Notes under the pieces: model-generated | Seen by the model: the letters and a program-made list of their open reading frames with translations, nothing else | The model's database searches: none | What the model was told of the DNA's origin: nothing | Part shown: positions 43,757-51,239 of the stretch, piece by piece | How positions within the stretch are numbered: the stretch's first letter is position 1 | Layout: every line of letters begins with the position of its first letter | DNA from: Candidatus Woesearchaeota archaeon | Lineage (GTDB): Archaea > Nanobdellota > Nanobdellia > Woesearchaeales > JAAOYA01 | Length of the DNA: 64,000 nucleotides | Assembly: GCA_018221105.1 (NCBI GenBank) | Contig: JAAOYA010000008.1 | Span: forward strand, 128,648 to 192,647 | Direction of reading: 5' to 3' | Program-made: the position numbers and the translations under genes

Positions 43757-46700
43757 GCTGTTGATTCCTCTAAAACTTTTTTCATCGAACCCTTATCATG
43801 TGCTCCTCGAAGTTTTTCTGCTAAGTCAACATATCCAAAAACTCCTTCAATCCAACTAGCAAAATCATTTTTTTGCTCTGTCACATGATTGTCAAAAATT
43901 CCATCGTCTAAACCGTCGATGTTTTTGTACAGTTCATTGATGCTTTTTAGTTCTTGTCCATTTTCTAGTTTGAAATATTGGTCTGCTGGTGCTTGTTTTT
44001 CAAAGTCCAGCTTTACAAGTTGTGCAGTTTGTTGCGACTGATCTCTTTGTTGATCTACTTTATCATCAAGGCTTTCATTTTTTGGAATTGTTGGCTGTTC
44101 AACATTCTCGCCTTCAGGCGTTTTCATTTCAGGATGTTCTTGTTTTGCTTGATCGAAAGATTTTTCATTCATTGATTCCATTTGGTGCATTAATTTTTCG
44201 CCCTCAGCCATTGCTTTTTGTTTTTCTTCTTGCAAGGGCTCGGCTTGAGGGATTTCTATTTTTGATTCATCTTTTTTCTCCTCAGCTTTCTCTTCTGCTT
44301 TAGGTTCTTCTTTTGGAGCTTCAACTTTTGTTGGGTGTTGCGATTCTTCCATTAGCCGTGCTAACAATTCGTCTTTTATTTTTTCAGCCTTGACTTTCTC
44401 TGTAAGTTTTGGTGTTTGAAAGTTTGCTTCAATCCAATCAGCAATCTCATTTTTTTCATCATTTACGTGTTGCACAAAAATATCTTGACTCATACCTCCT
44501 AAAGCATCAATCAATTCTTGCAATGCTGTAACAGTAGCACCATTGTTAAAATTTAGTGCTTTATCAAAAGGCACAACAAGGTCCATAGTAGTAACCTCTT
44601 TTTGTACTTCTGTTTCTTTTTGTTTTTGAGCTTCTTTTTTTGCCTCTTCAGATTCGTATTTTTCGCGAGCTTCTTTTGCTTTGTCAAGCTCTTGTTTTAA
44701 TTCACTAACATCCACAAGTTTTTTCTCAAGCTTTTTTGGTTTTTTGCCAATCTTATCCCATAACTTTTTTATTCTAGGAGTCAATCCTTCCAAATAAATT
44801 TCTACCATGTTGAAATTGCCACTTTTTACTTTGTCAAGCGCTAGTTTTAATTCTAATTTCATATCAAAAACATCTTGTCCTTCTTCTTTTTCTAATTGTT
44901 CAAGTTCAAAACTTACTTGATCGATTATTTCATTGTACTGGTTGTACTTTTCGAGCTCTTCATCAGTAAGTCTTTGAACAGAATGAAGTAATGGTCTAAA
45001 GGCTACAAAGTATGGTTTGCCCCTATTGTACGCAGGGTTTTCTACCATTCCACTACCAACTTGTGCTTTTACAAGCGATTGTAATACTTCTTTACCGTAC
45101 TTTGTTGCAATACGCTCAAGGTCTCCTTCATCGCGAGTTCTCATCTGAATTTCTGTGTTAATGTTAGCTTTGATTTGTCCTACGAAGTCACTAAGTACTT
45201 GACTGATAAGCATTATTCCAATGCCCCATTTTCGAAACTCCCTACACCCACGTTCTATTTGTAAAAATCCTTCTCCACTGCCGCCAAACTTTGGCAGTAA
45301 TCGGTGCACCTCATCAAAGACTACCATCAAGCGTAATTCTTGAAACTCATCAAAGTTTGCGTGAAATACTTCTCTGATAGCGTTTGCAACGTAAATGTCC
45401 ATGTCTTTAGGGTCAAGCTTGTGACAGGCAAAAATTTGTATTTCGCCGGGCTTGATGTATTTTTTGATATCTATTATTTCTCTAGCGTCAGTGATTTGTC
45501 GAATGTTACCGTTAAATGCTTTCGCGTCAGTTTTTTTAAGTCCGAAAGTTGGATACAATTCTATCATGCTTTTAGTAGTACACTTTCTAAGCATCCCACT
45601 CCATTGCGCTGTAGGATCAAAAACTATTACTGCAACATCTTTGTTGAGCATTTCTTCAATGATTACTTGAGCGCTGACCGATTTTCCGCCACCAGTACTT
45701 CCCGCAATAATGGTGTGTGTTTTGAAGTTCTCCATGTTAAAATAAGTTTTATGATCTGTCTCTGCGATTTTTCCGCCAAAAATACTTCGCGGTCCTGGTC
45801 CTGGTAAAGTATCATATTCGACTCTTAGGTGATACCGTTTTTTTGCTTCAATTCGACGCTTTACAATAAAATAAGTTACTAGCCCTGCTAAAATCAAAAA
45901 TAGTAACAGGAGTATTTTCCAAACTTCTATAAGACCAAAAATTCGTACTTTGTAAAATGGTAGTGTCACTTGAAATAAAACGTCAGCAGTACTTGCCAAG
46001 TCTAAGTAATTAGCTTGCACTCGCAAAATATAATCTCCTGTTTTTAGGTCTTTTGGCAATCGATGATTTTTTAGTAGTGTTATAGAAGTTTTCAAAAATA
46101 CATTATGTGCTTCAGTGTGCATTATGTTACCTTGACGATCGGTGATAGTATAAAATAAGTATATAGGATATTGTTTGTCACTTAGAAGGTTTCTTAGTAC
46201 TGTCTTATACTCTAATATTTTGCCTGCTATTAATTTTTCATCTGTAAGCTCTAATTCTAAAAGTAGTGCTTGAACATCTAATCGTTCTTTGTCTGAAACT
46301 TCAATGTATATTGGTATTTCTCCGTTTACTGCTCCTTCAACGTAAAGTGTTCCGTTGTAAATGCCAAGTGGTTTTTGACCGAATATTGTCAGATTTAATT
46401 CTCTTTTAGACTTTGCAGGTATTGTTATTTGCGTTGTTGACAAGTCGATAATGCTTGAAGCATTGCCAAGAATTCTAAAAGATATTGTTGTAGGCTCGTT
46501 TTTAAGATTGTAAAGCAGTATTGTGTCATGCATAAATTGTCCTTCGTGCAAGAATCTGTTAAGTTGTGCAATACTTATCACAAAGTCTTGACCTTCTAAC
46601 TCTTTTGGCTCTTCAAAAAATGGTCCAAAGTTTGGTCCTATATTATCGTTTTTTCCAGGGCCTGTGTAGTCTGTTTGACCAGGTCCAGAAAAATTTGTTT

Positions 46701-47676
46701 GTCCTGGTCCTATATTGTTCTGTTCTGGAAGTAAAATTATATTATGATATGTTGTGTTAGTATTGTTTATTGTTACGTTTGCGTAATAGACTTCAAAGCC
46801 TGTTTTTAATGCTACTAGTACGTGCTCTCCAGCGTCTAAATTATCAATGTGATAGTGTCCTTGCAAGTCTGTGCTATCGGCCTGTCCTCGAACCATGATT
46901 ATTACAGTGTCGATAGGTAGCCCTATTGAAGTTGTAACATTACCATCTATTGAACCTGTACCATTTGATACTCCAATGCCTGATGGACAATTATCGTTTG
47001 GGTCTGCAAAAAAGTAATATGTTGCGTTAGTATTATTTTTAACTGGCAGTATATACTGGTAATTATATATCCTATCATTGAAGCCTTCTTGAAAGTCTGT
47101 TTTTTGTACAACATATACTATATTATTGCTGCCATCGCGTAGAACGCCTACTAAAAAATCTTGGCCTGTACCGTACTTGTAAAGTCTTGCTGCCGGAATA
47201 TTGTTGATTGTTTGTGTCCCTAATTCTATGCTTGGAATAACTTGTGTGAATGTGTTAGCTGCGGAAGTTATTTCTGTCCCATCATAGCCCATGTATAGAT
47301 CTACTAATTGAGGAGTTCCAGCGCTTATAGTGTTCCAATCAATGTTTTGTGTTTGCGAGGCATAAACTTCGTGCTGTATCTTAGGTTCTAAACACTCAAA
47401 AATAAGGTTTTGCTCAACCATATCACCGCCGCCGACCGTGGTCCATTGTTGGTTAGTATACGCGGGGTCCATAACCATCGCACCATAAGCCCCTGCCCAA
47501 TCAGTACTATCATAGCGAAATTCAAGGTTTACTTCATAAACTCTTCCGGCGAGTACTTGACTTACTGCATGACCAACAAATTGTGATACTATAAGTAATC
47601 CTTTAACACTAAGAATTGCTAGCAGTATAACAACTAGGTAAAACACTGCCTTTTTGAAATTGTGCTGTTGTGTCAT
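43753..47676 (-). CDS. Membrane-anchored HerA/FtsK-type ATPase with extracellular surface module
   Basis: A 1307-residue protein. Signal anchor (AVFYLVVILLAILSVKGLLI); extracellular surface module (~45-235: STDWAGAYGA, HEVYASQTQNIDW, VLRDGSNNIVYVV, ATYYFFADP); carboxypeptidase-regulatory-like beta domain (~245-315); Gly/Pro linker with GPGQT-type repeats (~330-350); two beta domains; membrane segment (ILLLLFLILAGLVTYFIV, ~587-605); ATPase with Walker A AGSTGGGKS (~657) and Walker B LRLMVVFDEVHRLLP (~780); helical tail with two DUF5752-type domains (~1060-1140, ~1225-1307). The core is a HerA/DUF87 hexameric motor. The fusion to an extracellular module shared with the exported proteins suggests a transmembrane machine; whether it moves DNA or protein, or only reorganises the surface, is unknown. 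Confidence 0.85.
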   Translation of the reverse strand: MTQQHNFKKAVFYLVVILLAILSVKGLLIVSQFVGHAVSQVLAGRVYEVNLEFRYDSTDWAGAYGAMVMDPAYTNQQWTTVGGGDMVEQNLIFECLEPKIQHEVYASQTQNIDWNTISAGTPQLVDLYMGYDGTEITSAANTFTQVIPSIELGTQTINNIPAARLYKYGTGQDFLVGVLRDGSNNIVYVVQKTDFQEGFNDRIYNYQYILPVKNNTNATYYFFADPNDNCPSGIGVSNGTGSIDGNVTTSIGLPIDTVIIMVRGQADSTDLQGHYHIDNLDAGEHVLVALKTGFEVYYANVTINNTNTTYHNIILLPEQNNIGPGQTNFSGPGQTDYTGPGKNDNIGPNFGPFFEEPKELEGQDFVISIAQLNRFLHEGQFMHDTILLYNLKNEPTTISFRILGNASSIIDLSTTQITIPAKSKRELNLTIFGQKPLGIYNGTLYVEGAVNGEIPIYIEVSDKERLDVQALLLELELTDEKLIAGKILEYKTVLRNLLSDKQYPIYLFYTITDRQGNIMHTEAHNVFLKTSITLLKNHRLPKDLKTGDYILRVQANYLDLASTADVLFQVTLPFYKVRIFGLIEVWKILLLLFLILAGLVTYFIVKRRIEAKKRYHLRVEYDTLPGPGPRSIFGGKIAETDHKTYFNMENFKTHTIIAGSTGGGKSVSAQVIIEEMLNKDVAVIVFDPTAQWSGMLRKCTTKSMIELYPTFGLKKTDAKAFNGNIRQITDAREIIDIKKYIKPGEIQIFACHKLDPKDMDIYVANAIREVFHANFDEFQELRLMVVFDEVHRLLPKFGGSGEGFLQIERGCREFRKWGIGIMLISQVLSDFVGQIKANINTEIQMRTRDEGDLERIATKYGKEVLQSLVKAQVGSGMVENPAYNRGKPYFVAFRPLLHSVQRLTDEELEKYNQYNEIIDQVSFELEQLEKEEGQDVFDMKLELKLALDKVKSGNFNMVEIYLEGLTPRIKKLWDKIGKKPKKLEKKLVDVSELKQELDKAKEAREKYESEEAKKEAQKQKETEVQKEVTTMDLVVPFDKALNFNNGATVTALQELIDALGGMSQDIFVQHVNDEKNEIADWIEANFQTPKLTEKVKAEKIKDELLARLMEESQHPTKVEAPKEEPKAEEKAEEKKDESKIEIPQAEPLQEEKQKAMAEGEKLMHQMESMNEKSFDQAKQEHPEMKTPEGENVEQPTIPKNESLDDKVDQQRDQSQQTAQLVKLDFEKQAPADQYFKLENGQELKSINELYKNIDGLDDGIFDNHVTEQKNDFASWIEGVFGYVDLAEKLRGAHDKGSMKKVLEESTA
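46971..47544 (-). other. Extracellular surface module of the HerA-type ATPase
   Basis: Approximate extent of the ~190-residue N-terminal module homologous to exported proteins 1-5. Shared order: Trp-Ala-Gly-x-Tyr-Gly, then VYAS strand with IDW, then a Gly-Asn turn before IVYVV, EGF(N/D)xRxYNYQ, and YYFF. Confidence 0.65.
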
Positions 47677-50414
47677 TGTTTCAGTTCACCTGTTGTTTTT
47701 TCGCCTAGCAAAGCTGTTATTTCAGTTATTGAATTGATAATTTCTTCTTTGTTTTTTTCTGGTAGTTTTTGATAAACAAGATTTAATTTAGAGTAAGTTT
47801 TTTCTAATTCTGTTATTTGATTTTTGTTAGCTTGGGCCTTTGCAATAACAACTAGTTTTTTTGCATAAACAATATCTAATTGTGCGCAAAGTCCTCTAAT
47901 AGAATCGTACAATTCATTTTTTAGAACTCTCGGGTATTGTTCGTAGGTTAGTTTTATTTCACGATATATCAAACCGGCTTTTTGAGTGTCGTCTTGTTTT
48001 AGATAATCTAGAGCGTCATTTATTAGAACATTAACATAGCTTACTCTTTTGTCATGACCTATTAATAATGTTTTAAGTATTGCTAGCTTATCAAGAATAT
48101 CATGATTGTAAACTAGGTAAGCTATTGATGCAATTACTACTAATAGTATTAACACTAAAACTTTTTTATTTTGTGAACCATCAAATATTGCAAATCCTGT
48201 AATAGAATTTTTTGCTGGCTGCTCGGTTGTCAAAAGATATGTTTGTGATTTTTCAACGTCACTAGCGCTCAAAGCAGTTATAGTATAATATGTGATCGTT
48301 TTTTGATCTATTTCATACTCTACTAGATTATCATCTAAAATTTTGATTGGCTCATCTACAAATACAATGTTGGAGCGTGTTAGTTTTTCTGGTAAAAATT
48401 CCACTATTTTTGTTTTTTTAGGAGTGTTATTACCTACACTCAATTCTTTCGATATTATAGTTATTTCTTCAGTTAAACCATTCAAGTAAGTGATTCTTGC
48501 TTTGAAGTGCTTTTTTGTAGTGCTAAGTTTTGATTGTAATTTTTCATTTGCACTTAAAAGTTTTTTGAAAGCTTTTGAGCTAATATCAATAGATTTTTGG
48601 TTTAGATAATTTTGTAGTGTTGTCTCTAATTCTTTATCGCTCGGATACTTTACGTATTTATCATCACTGATAATTTGTAGGCGCAACACTGTGTACTTTG
48701 AAAGATTTTCAATTTTTTCTTCTACTTCGCGCAAATAATCTTGTTTTACTTCACTTGCAATATTACAGTATCGTCCTGGACACATCGGATTTTCAATGTT
48801 ATAAATATCACTGTTGTAAGTTCCTAACTGTCTTTTGGCAGCGTATAATTTTTGATCAATATTTAATAATTGTATTACTTGTCCGTCTTTGCCACTGACA
48901 GTTTTTGTTACTTCTATCGCATTATCTATTTGTTGATTATAGTCTTGAGTACTTATGCTTTGATAATTCTCTTCTCCAATAATTTTATAGTTTTCAGTAT
49001 TGCTAGTGGTTTTTTGATTGTTTACATCTGTGCATTCTATTTTGTAATAATAATTTCCTAGTTCTTGGTTTTGTAATGTAAATGTTAACTTGCTGTTTGT
49101 TGTGATGGTTTTTTGTTCAGCTTTACTAGACCACCAATTATTATCAGTACTTGTTAAAAGTTCACAATCAACTGTATGATCAGAAATTACTGAGTACTCT
49201 AATGATATTGTGTTAGTGTTTGATCGTGCATTAGTTGAGTGTAGTGTTAGTTGTGGCGCGCTATTGGTTGTTGGCTCTAATTTCACATTTATTGTTTTGT
49301 TTTTGTCAAGTGTTACGTCTACAAAAGAGTGTTTATATCCTGCGTTGTAAGCGTGTACTTCATAAGTTCCTTGTTCTAATATGAATTCTACTCTTCCTTG
49401 GTTAATAGCTGTTTTTGTTGTGTCATCGACTTCTACTTTTGCGTCTTCAACATAATGGTTTGTTGTGCTGTCTAACACATTGACTATTAGTTTGTACTTG
49501 TTAACAACTTTTATTGTGAAATCTTCAATCAATGTATTGTTTTCTGAGTCTGTGATTGTTAGCTTTACAGTCTCGCTTCCTAATTCATCAAAAGTGTGTG
49601 TTATTTCACTGCCAGTTTTTGAAACTCCATCAAGGTTCCACCTGTAATTAACAGTTCCTATTCCTCCGCTTGCTGTTGCTTTTAGTGTTGTTTCTTTTTT
49701 TCTTTGTACTTTTCTATCATAATCAATGTCTGCTGCTAGATTATTTGTTACTTCGAATGTTTTAGTGGTGCTTGTTGAGGCGCCACCATAAGTTATTTGT
49801 GCTACTAGAGTGTATGTTCCGACTTTTCTTATGTATGGCATTATTTCTGTTACAGGATATGTTTGGTTGAAATAGTTCCACTCGTAGTAAAAACTGTTTG
49901 GCGCTAGAATGCTGATTGTCATGTCAGCGCCGTTATTTGCTATTGCTGTAAAACTACCGCCATCACCTAAACTGTATGTTTGCTTGTTTGTTATGACTTC
50001 AAGTAGCAATGTGTCTGGCGTTGCACCATTGCAATCATCATCAACTCCATTATCAAGTATTTCGACAGTACCTGGGTGTACTGCAGGGTTGTTGTCATTG
50101 CAGTCCGCGCCGCCAGCTTGTAGTGCGTCATAACCGTCACCATCTACATCTGTTAAATCACCATTTTGACAGTCTTGGTCTATTGAGTCATAAGGTATTT
50201 CAGTAGCGGATGGGTTAATGCTTGCATCATTGTCATCGCAGTCTTCTGGTGGCGAGTAAGCGTCCCCGTCATTGTCAATTATTGTAGTATTGTTTGATGA
50301 ATTGTCTGCTAAAACTATTGTTGGATTAGTAGCTAGAATTGCTGTCAGAATTAACAATGTTAACAGTACTAAAAAGTTATTGCTTTCTTTTTTAGTTTTT
50401 TGACTATTCATCAT
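47673..50414 (-). CDS. Surface protein (913 aa) with MopE-like metal-binding and PKD domains, membrane segment and helical tail
   Basis: Signal peptide (NFLVLLTLLILTAILATNP); two putative metal-binding repeats of the MopE type (DNDGDAYSPPEDCDDNDASI ~45-64, and DVDGDGYDALQAGGADCNDN ~90-110) rich in Asp and Cys; a beta domain; a PKD-like domain (~225-310, with LDGVSKTGSEITHTFDELG); a carboxypeptidase-regulatory or PEGA-like domain (~315-385); further beta and helical parts; one membrane segment (LVLILLVVIASIAYLVY, ~746-768); and a ~145-residue cytoplasmic helical tail. It overlaps the ATPase start by 4 bp and the ribbon-helix-helix gene by 11 bp. Probably a surface receptor or anchor that links the exterior to the motor and binds calcium or similar ions. 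Confidence 0.75.
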   Translation of the reverse strand: MMNSQKTKKESNNFLVLLTLLILTAILATNPTIVLADNSSNNTTIIDNDGDAYSPPEDCDDNDASINPSATEIPYDSIDQDCQNGDLTDVDGDGYDALQAGGADCNDNNPAVHPGTVEILDNGVDDDCNGATPDTLLLEVITNKQTYSLGDGGSFTAIANNGADMTISILAPNSFYYEWNYFNQTYPVTEIMPYIRKVGTYTLVAQITYGGASTSTTKTFEVTNNLAADIDYDRKVQRKKETTLKATASGGIGTVNYRWNLDGVSKTGSEITHTFDELGSETVKLTITDSENNTLIEDFTIKVVNKYKLIVNVLDSTTNHYVEDAKVEVDDTTKTAINQGRVEFILEQGTYEVHAYNAGYKHSFVDVTLDKNKTINVKLEPTTNSAPQLTLHSTNARSNTNTISLEYSVISDHTVDCELLTSTDNNWWSSKAEQKTITTNSKLTFTLQNQELGNYYYKIECTDVNNQKTTSNTENYKIIGEENYQSISTQDYNQQIDNAIEVTKTVSGKDGQVIQLLNIDQKLYAAKRQLGTYNSDIYNIENPMCPGRYCNIASEVKQDYLREVEEKIENLSKYTVLRLQIISDDKYVKYPSDKELETTLQNYLNQKSIDISSKAFKKLLSANEKLQSKLSTTKKHFKARITYLNGLTEEITIISKELSVGNNTPKKTKIVEFLPEKLTRSNIVFVDEPIKILDDNLVEYEIDQKTITYYTITALSASDVEKSQTYLLTTEQPAKNSITGFAIFDGSQNKKVLVLILLVVIASIAYLVYNHDILDKLAILKTLLIGHDKRVSYVNVLINDALDYLKQDDTQKAGLIYREIKLTYEQYPRVLKNELYDSIRGLCAQLDIVYAKKLVVIAKAQANKNQITELEKTYSKLNLVYQKLPEKNKEEIINSITEITALLGEKTTGELKQ

Positions 50415-50673
50415 TTAGTTCTCCAAGTAATTCTTTTAGGTTCAGTAGTAAGTCTCGTTGTTTTCGCATTTGTTCGTTTTTGACTTTTGATGTTAAATCA
50501 TGGCGTATTTGTTGCAACTCTGCAGCTATTGGTTCTTTTTGTTGTAAGTATTTTTTTCTTGAGATTGAGCGAAGTAATTCTGATAAGTCCATGTAATGAT
50601 TATTTTTTGCCAGTCTTTTAAGTTCTAGAACTAGTGAGGCGGGCACCCGTATGCTTACTATTTGATCTGTAAT
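50404..50673 (-). CDS. Ribbon-helix-helix protein with probable ATT start
   Basis: An 89-residue protein whose first ~45 residues are a ribbon-helix-helix: strand QIVSIRVPASLVL, helix LELKRLAKNNHY, turn MDLSELLRSI. A charged helical tail of ~40 residues follows (QKEPIAAELQQIRHDLTSKV). The GTG at 50646 would cut off half of the DNA-binding strand, and no ATG lies between it and the in-frame stop. ATT 50673 sits 7 bases after AGGTGA and restores the whole fold, so an ATT start is proposed. Second gene of the surface array, 12 bp after another ribbon-helix-helix gene. Probably controls the array through the 11-bp repeats upstream. Confidence 0.65.
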   Translation of the reverse strand: MTDQIVSIRVPASLVLELKRLAKNNHYMDLSELLRSISRKKYLQQKEPIAAELQQIRHDLTSKVKNEQMRKQRDLLLNLKELLGELNDE

Positions 50674-50685
50674 TTTTTGTTCACC

Positions 50686-50844
50686 TTAGGTTTTTTTGTG
50701 TTCTTGCCCCTCCACGTATTCTCTCGCAAACTCTCGTAATGCCTCTGATCTACTGGAATATTGATTTTTTTTAATTAGAGAATCTAACCAACTGACTATT
50801 TCTTTTGGCAGTCGTACGTTAATAACAGCTACTTCTTTTTTCAT
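50686..50844 (-). CDS. CopG-like ribbon-helix-helix protein (52 aa)
   Basis: A short gene: 52 codons from ATG 50844 to TAA. The whole product is a ribbon-helix-helix: strand EVAVINVRLPKE, helix 1 IVSWLDSLIKKNQYS, turn and helix 2 SRSEALREFAREYVEG. Such proteins bind DNA as dimers of dimers on short repeated sites. It is the first gene of the twelve-gene minus-strand surface array. Two pairs of 11-bp direct repeats lie over and upstream of its promoter (50872-50893 and 50947-50968), so autoregulation is likely. The next gene, also ribbon-helix-helix, starts 12 bp later. Confidence 0.85.
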   Translation of the reverse strand: MKKEVAVINVRLPKEIVSWLDSLIKKNQYSSRSEALREFAREYVEGQEHKKT

Positions 50845-50871
50845 GGTACCAATATACAATTAGATATACTA

Positions 50872-50893
50872 TTGTATGACATTTGTGTGATAT
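50872..50893. promoter_or_regulatory. Operator candidate, 11-bp direct repeat pair (proximal)
   Basis: TTGTATGACAT (50872-50882) followed directly by TTGTGTGATAT (50883-50893), imperfect copies of the distal pair. They cover the expected transcription start of the array (near 50876, from the TATA box at 50898-50908). Confidence 0.6.
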
Positions 50894-50897
50894 TATT

Positions 50898-50908
50898 CTT
50901 ATATAAAG
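50898..50908 (-). promoter_or_regulatory. TATA box of the surface array
   Basis: On the minus strand CTTTATATAAG, lying between the two direct-repeat pairs, 54-64 bp before the first ATG. A second TATA-like AGTATATC (~50864-50871) could give a leaderless transcript. Confidence 0.5.
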
Positions 50909-50946
50909 GTTACTATTTTTAAATATGTATTTTAAATAACATATAT

Positions 50947-50968
50947 TTGTAAGACAATTGTAAGACAA
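50947..50968. promoter_or_regulatory. Operator candidate, perfect 11-bp direct repeat pair (distal)
   Basis: TTGTAAGACAA occurs twice in perfect tandem (50947-50957 and 50958-50968). The pair starts 75 bp from the proximal pair, close to seven helical turns, so both could face the same side of the DNA. Confidence 0.65.
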
Positions 50969-51036
50969 ATGATATATATGTTTTGTTTTTTCGTTAAAGA
51001 AAACTTTTTATAATACATAAGGACATAATATTAATC

Positions 51037-51225
51037 ATGAAAAGTTGGCTAACAGGTGACTTAGACGCAAACGCGGCACTGTAATTCTTTCATCGACCTA
51101 ATTTTAACAACTAAAAAAAACATAATCTATGGTGAAAAAATTGGATAAGACTAAGTTATACACTTGACGGTGAAAAAATAGAAGAATGGCTAAAAAGAAT
51201 AAAAAAGTATATCAATAACAACTAA
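51037..51225 (+). pseudogene. Possible remnant of a small gene
   Basis: An ATG at 51037 opens MKSWLTGDLDANAAL and stops. Frame changes then reveal FIDLILTTKKNIIYGEKI and finally IRLSYTLDGEKIEEW, KRIKKYINNN to a stop at 51225. The pieces join into one plausible ~60-residue protein if two frameshifts are allowed. No family is recognised. The rest of the 395-bp gap (50845-51239) holds the array promoter and repeats. Confidence 0.35.
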
Positions 51226-51239
51226 AAACAATTACTAAA

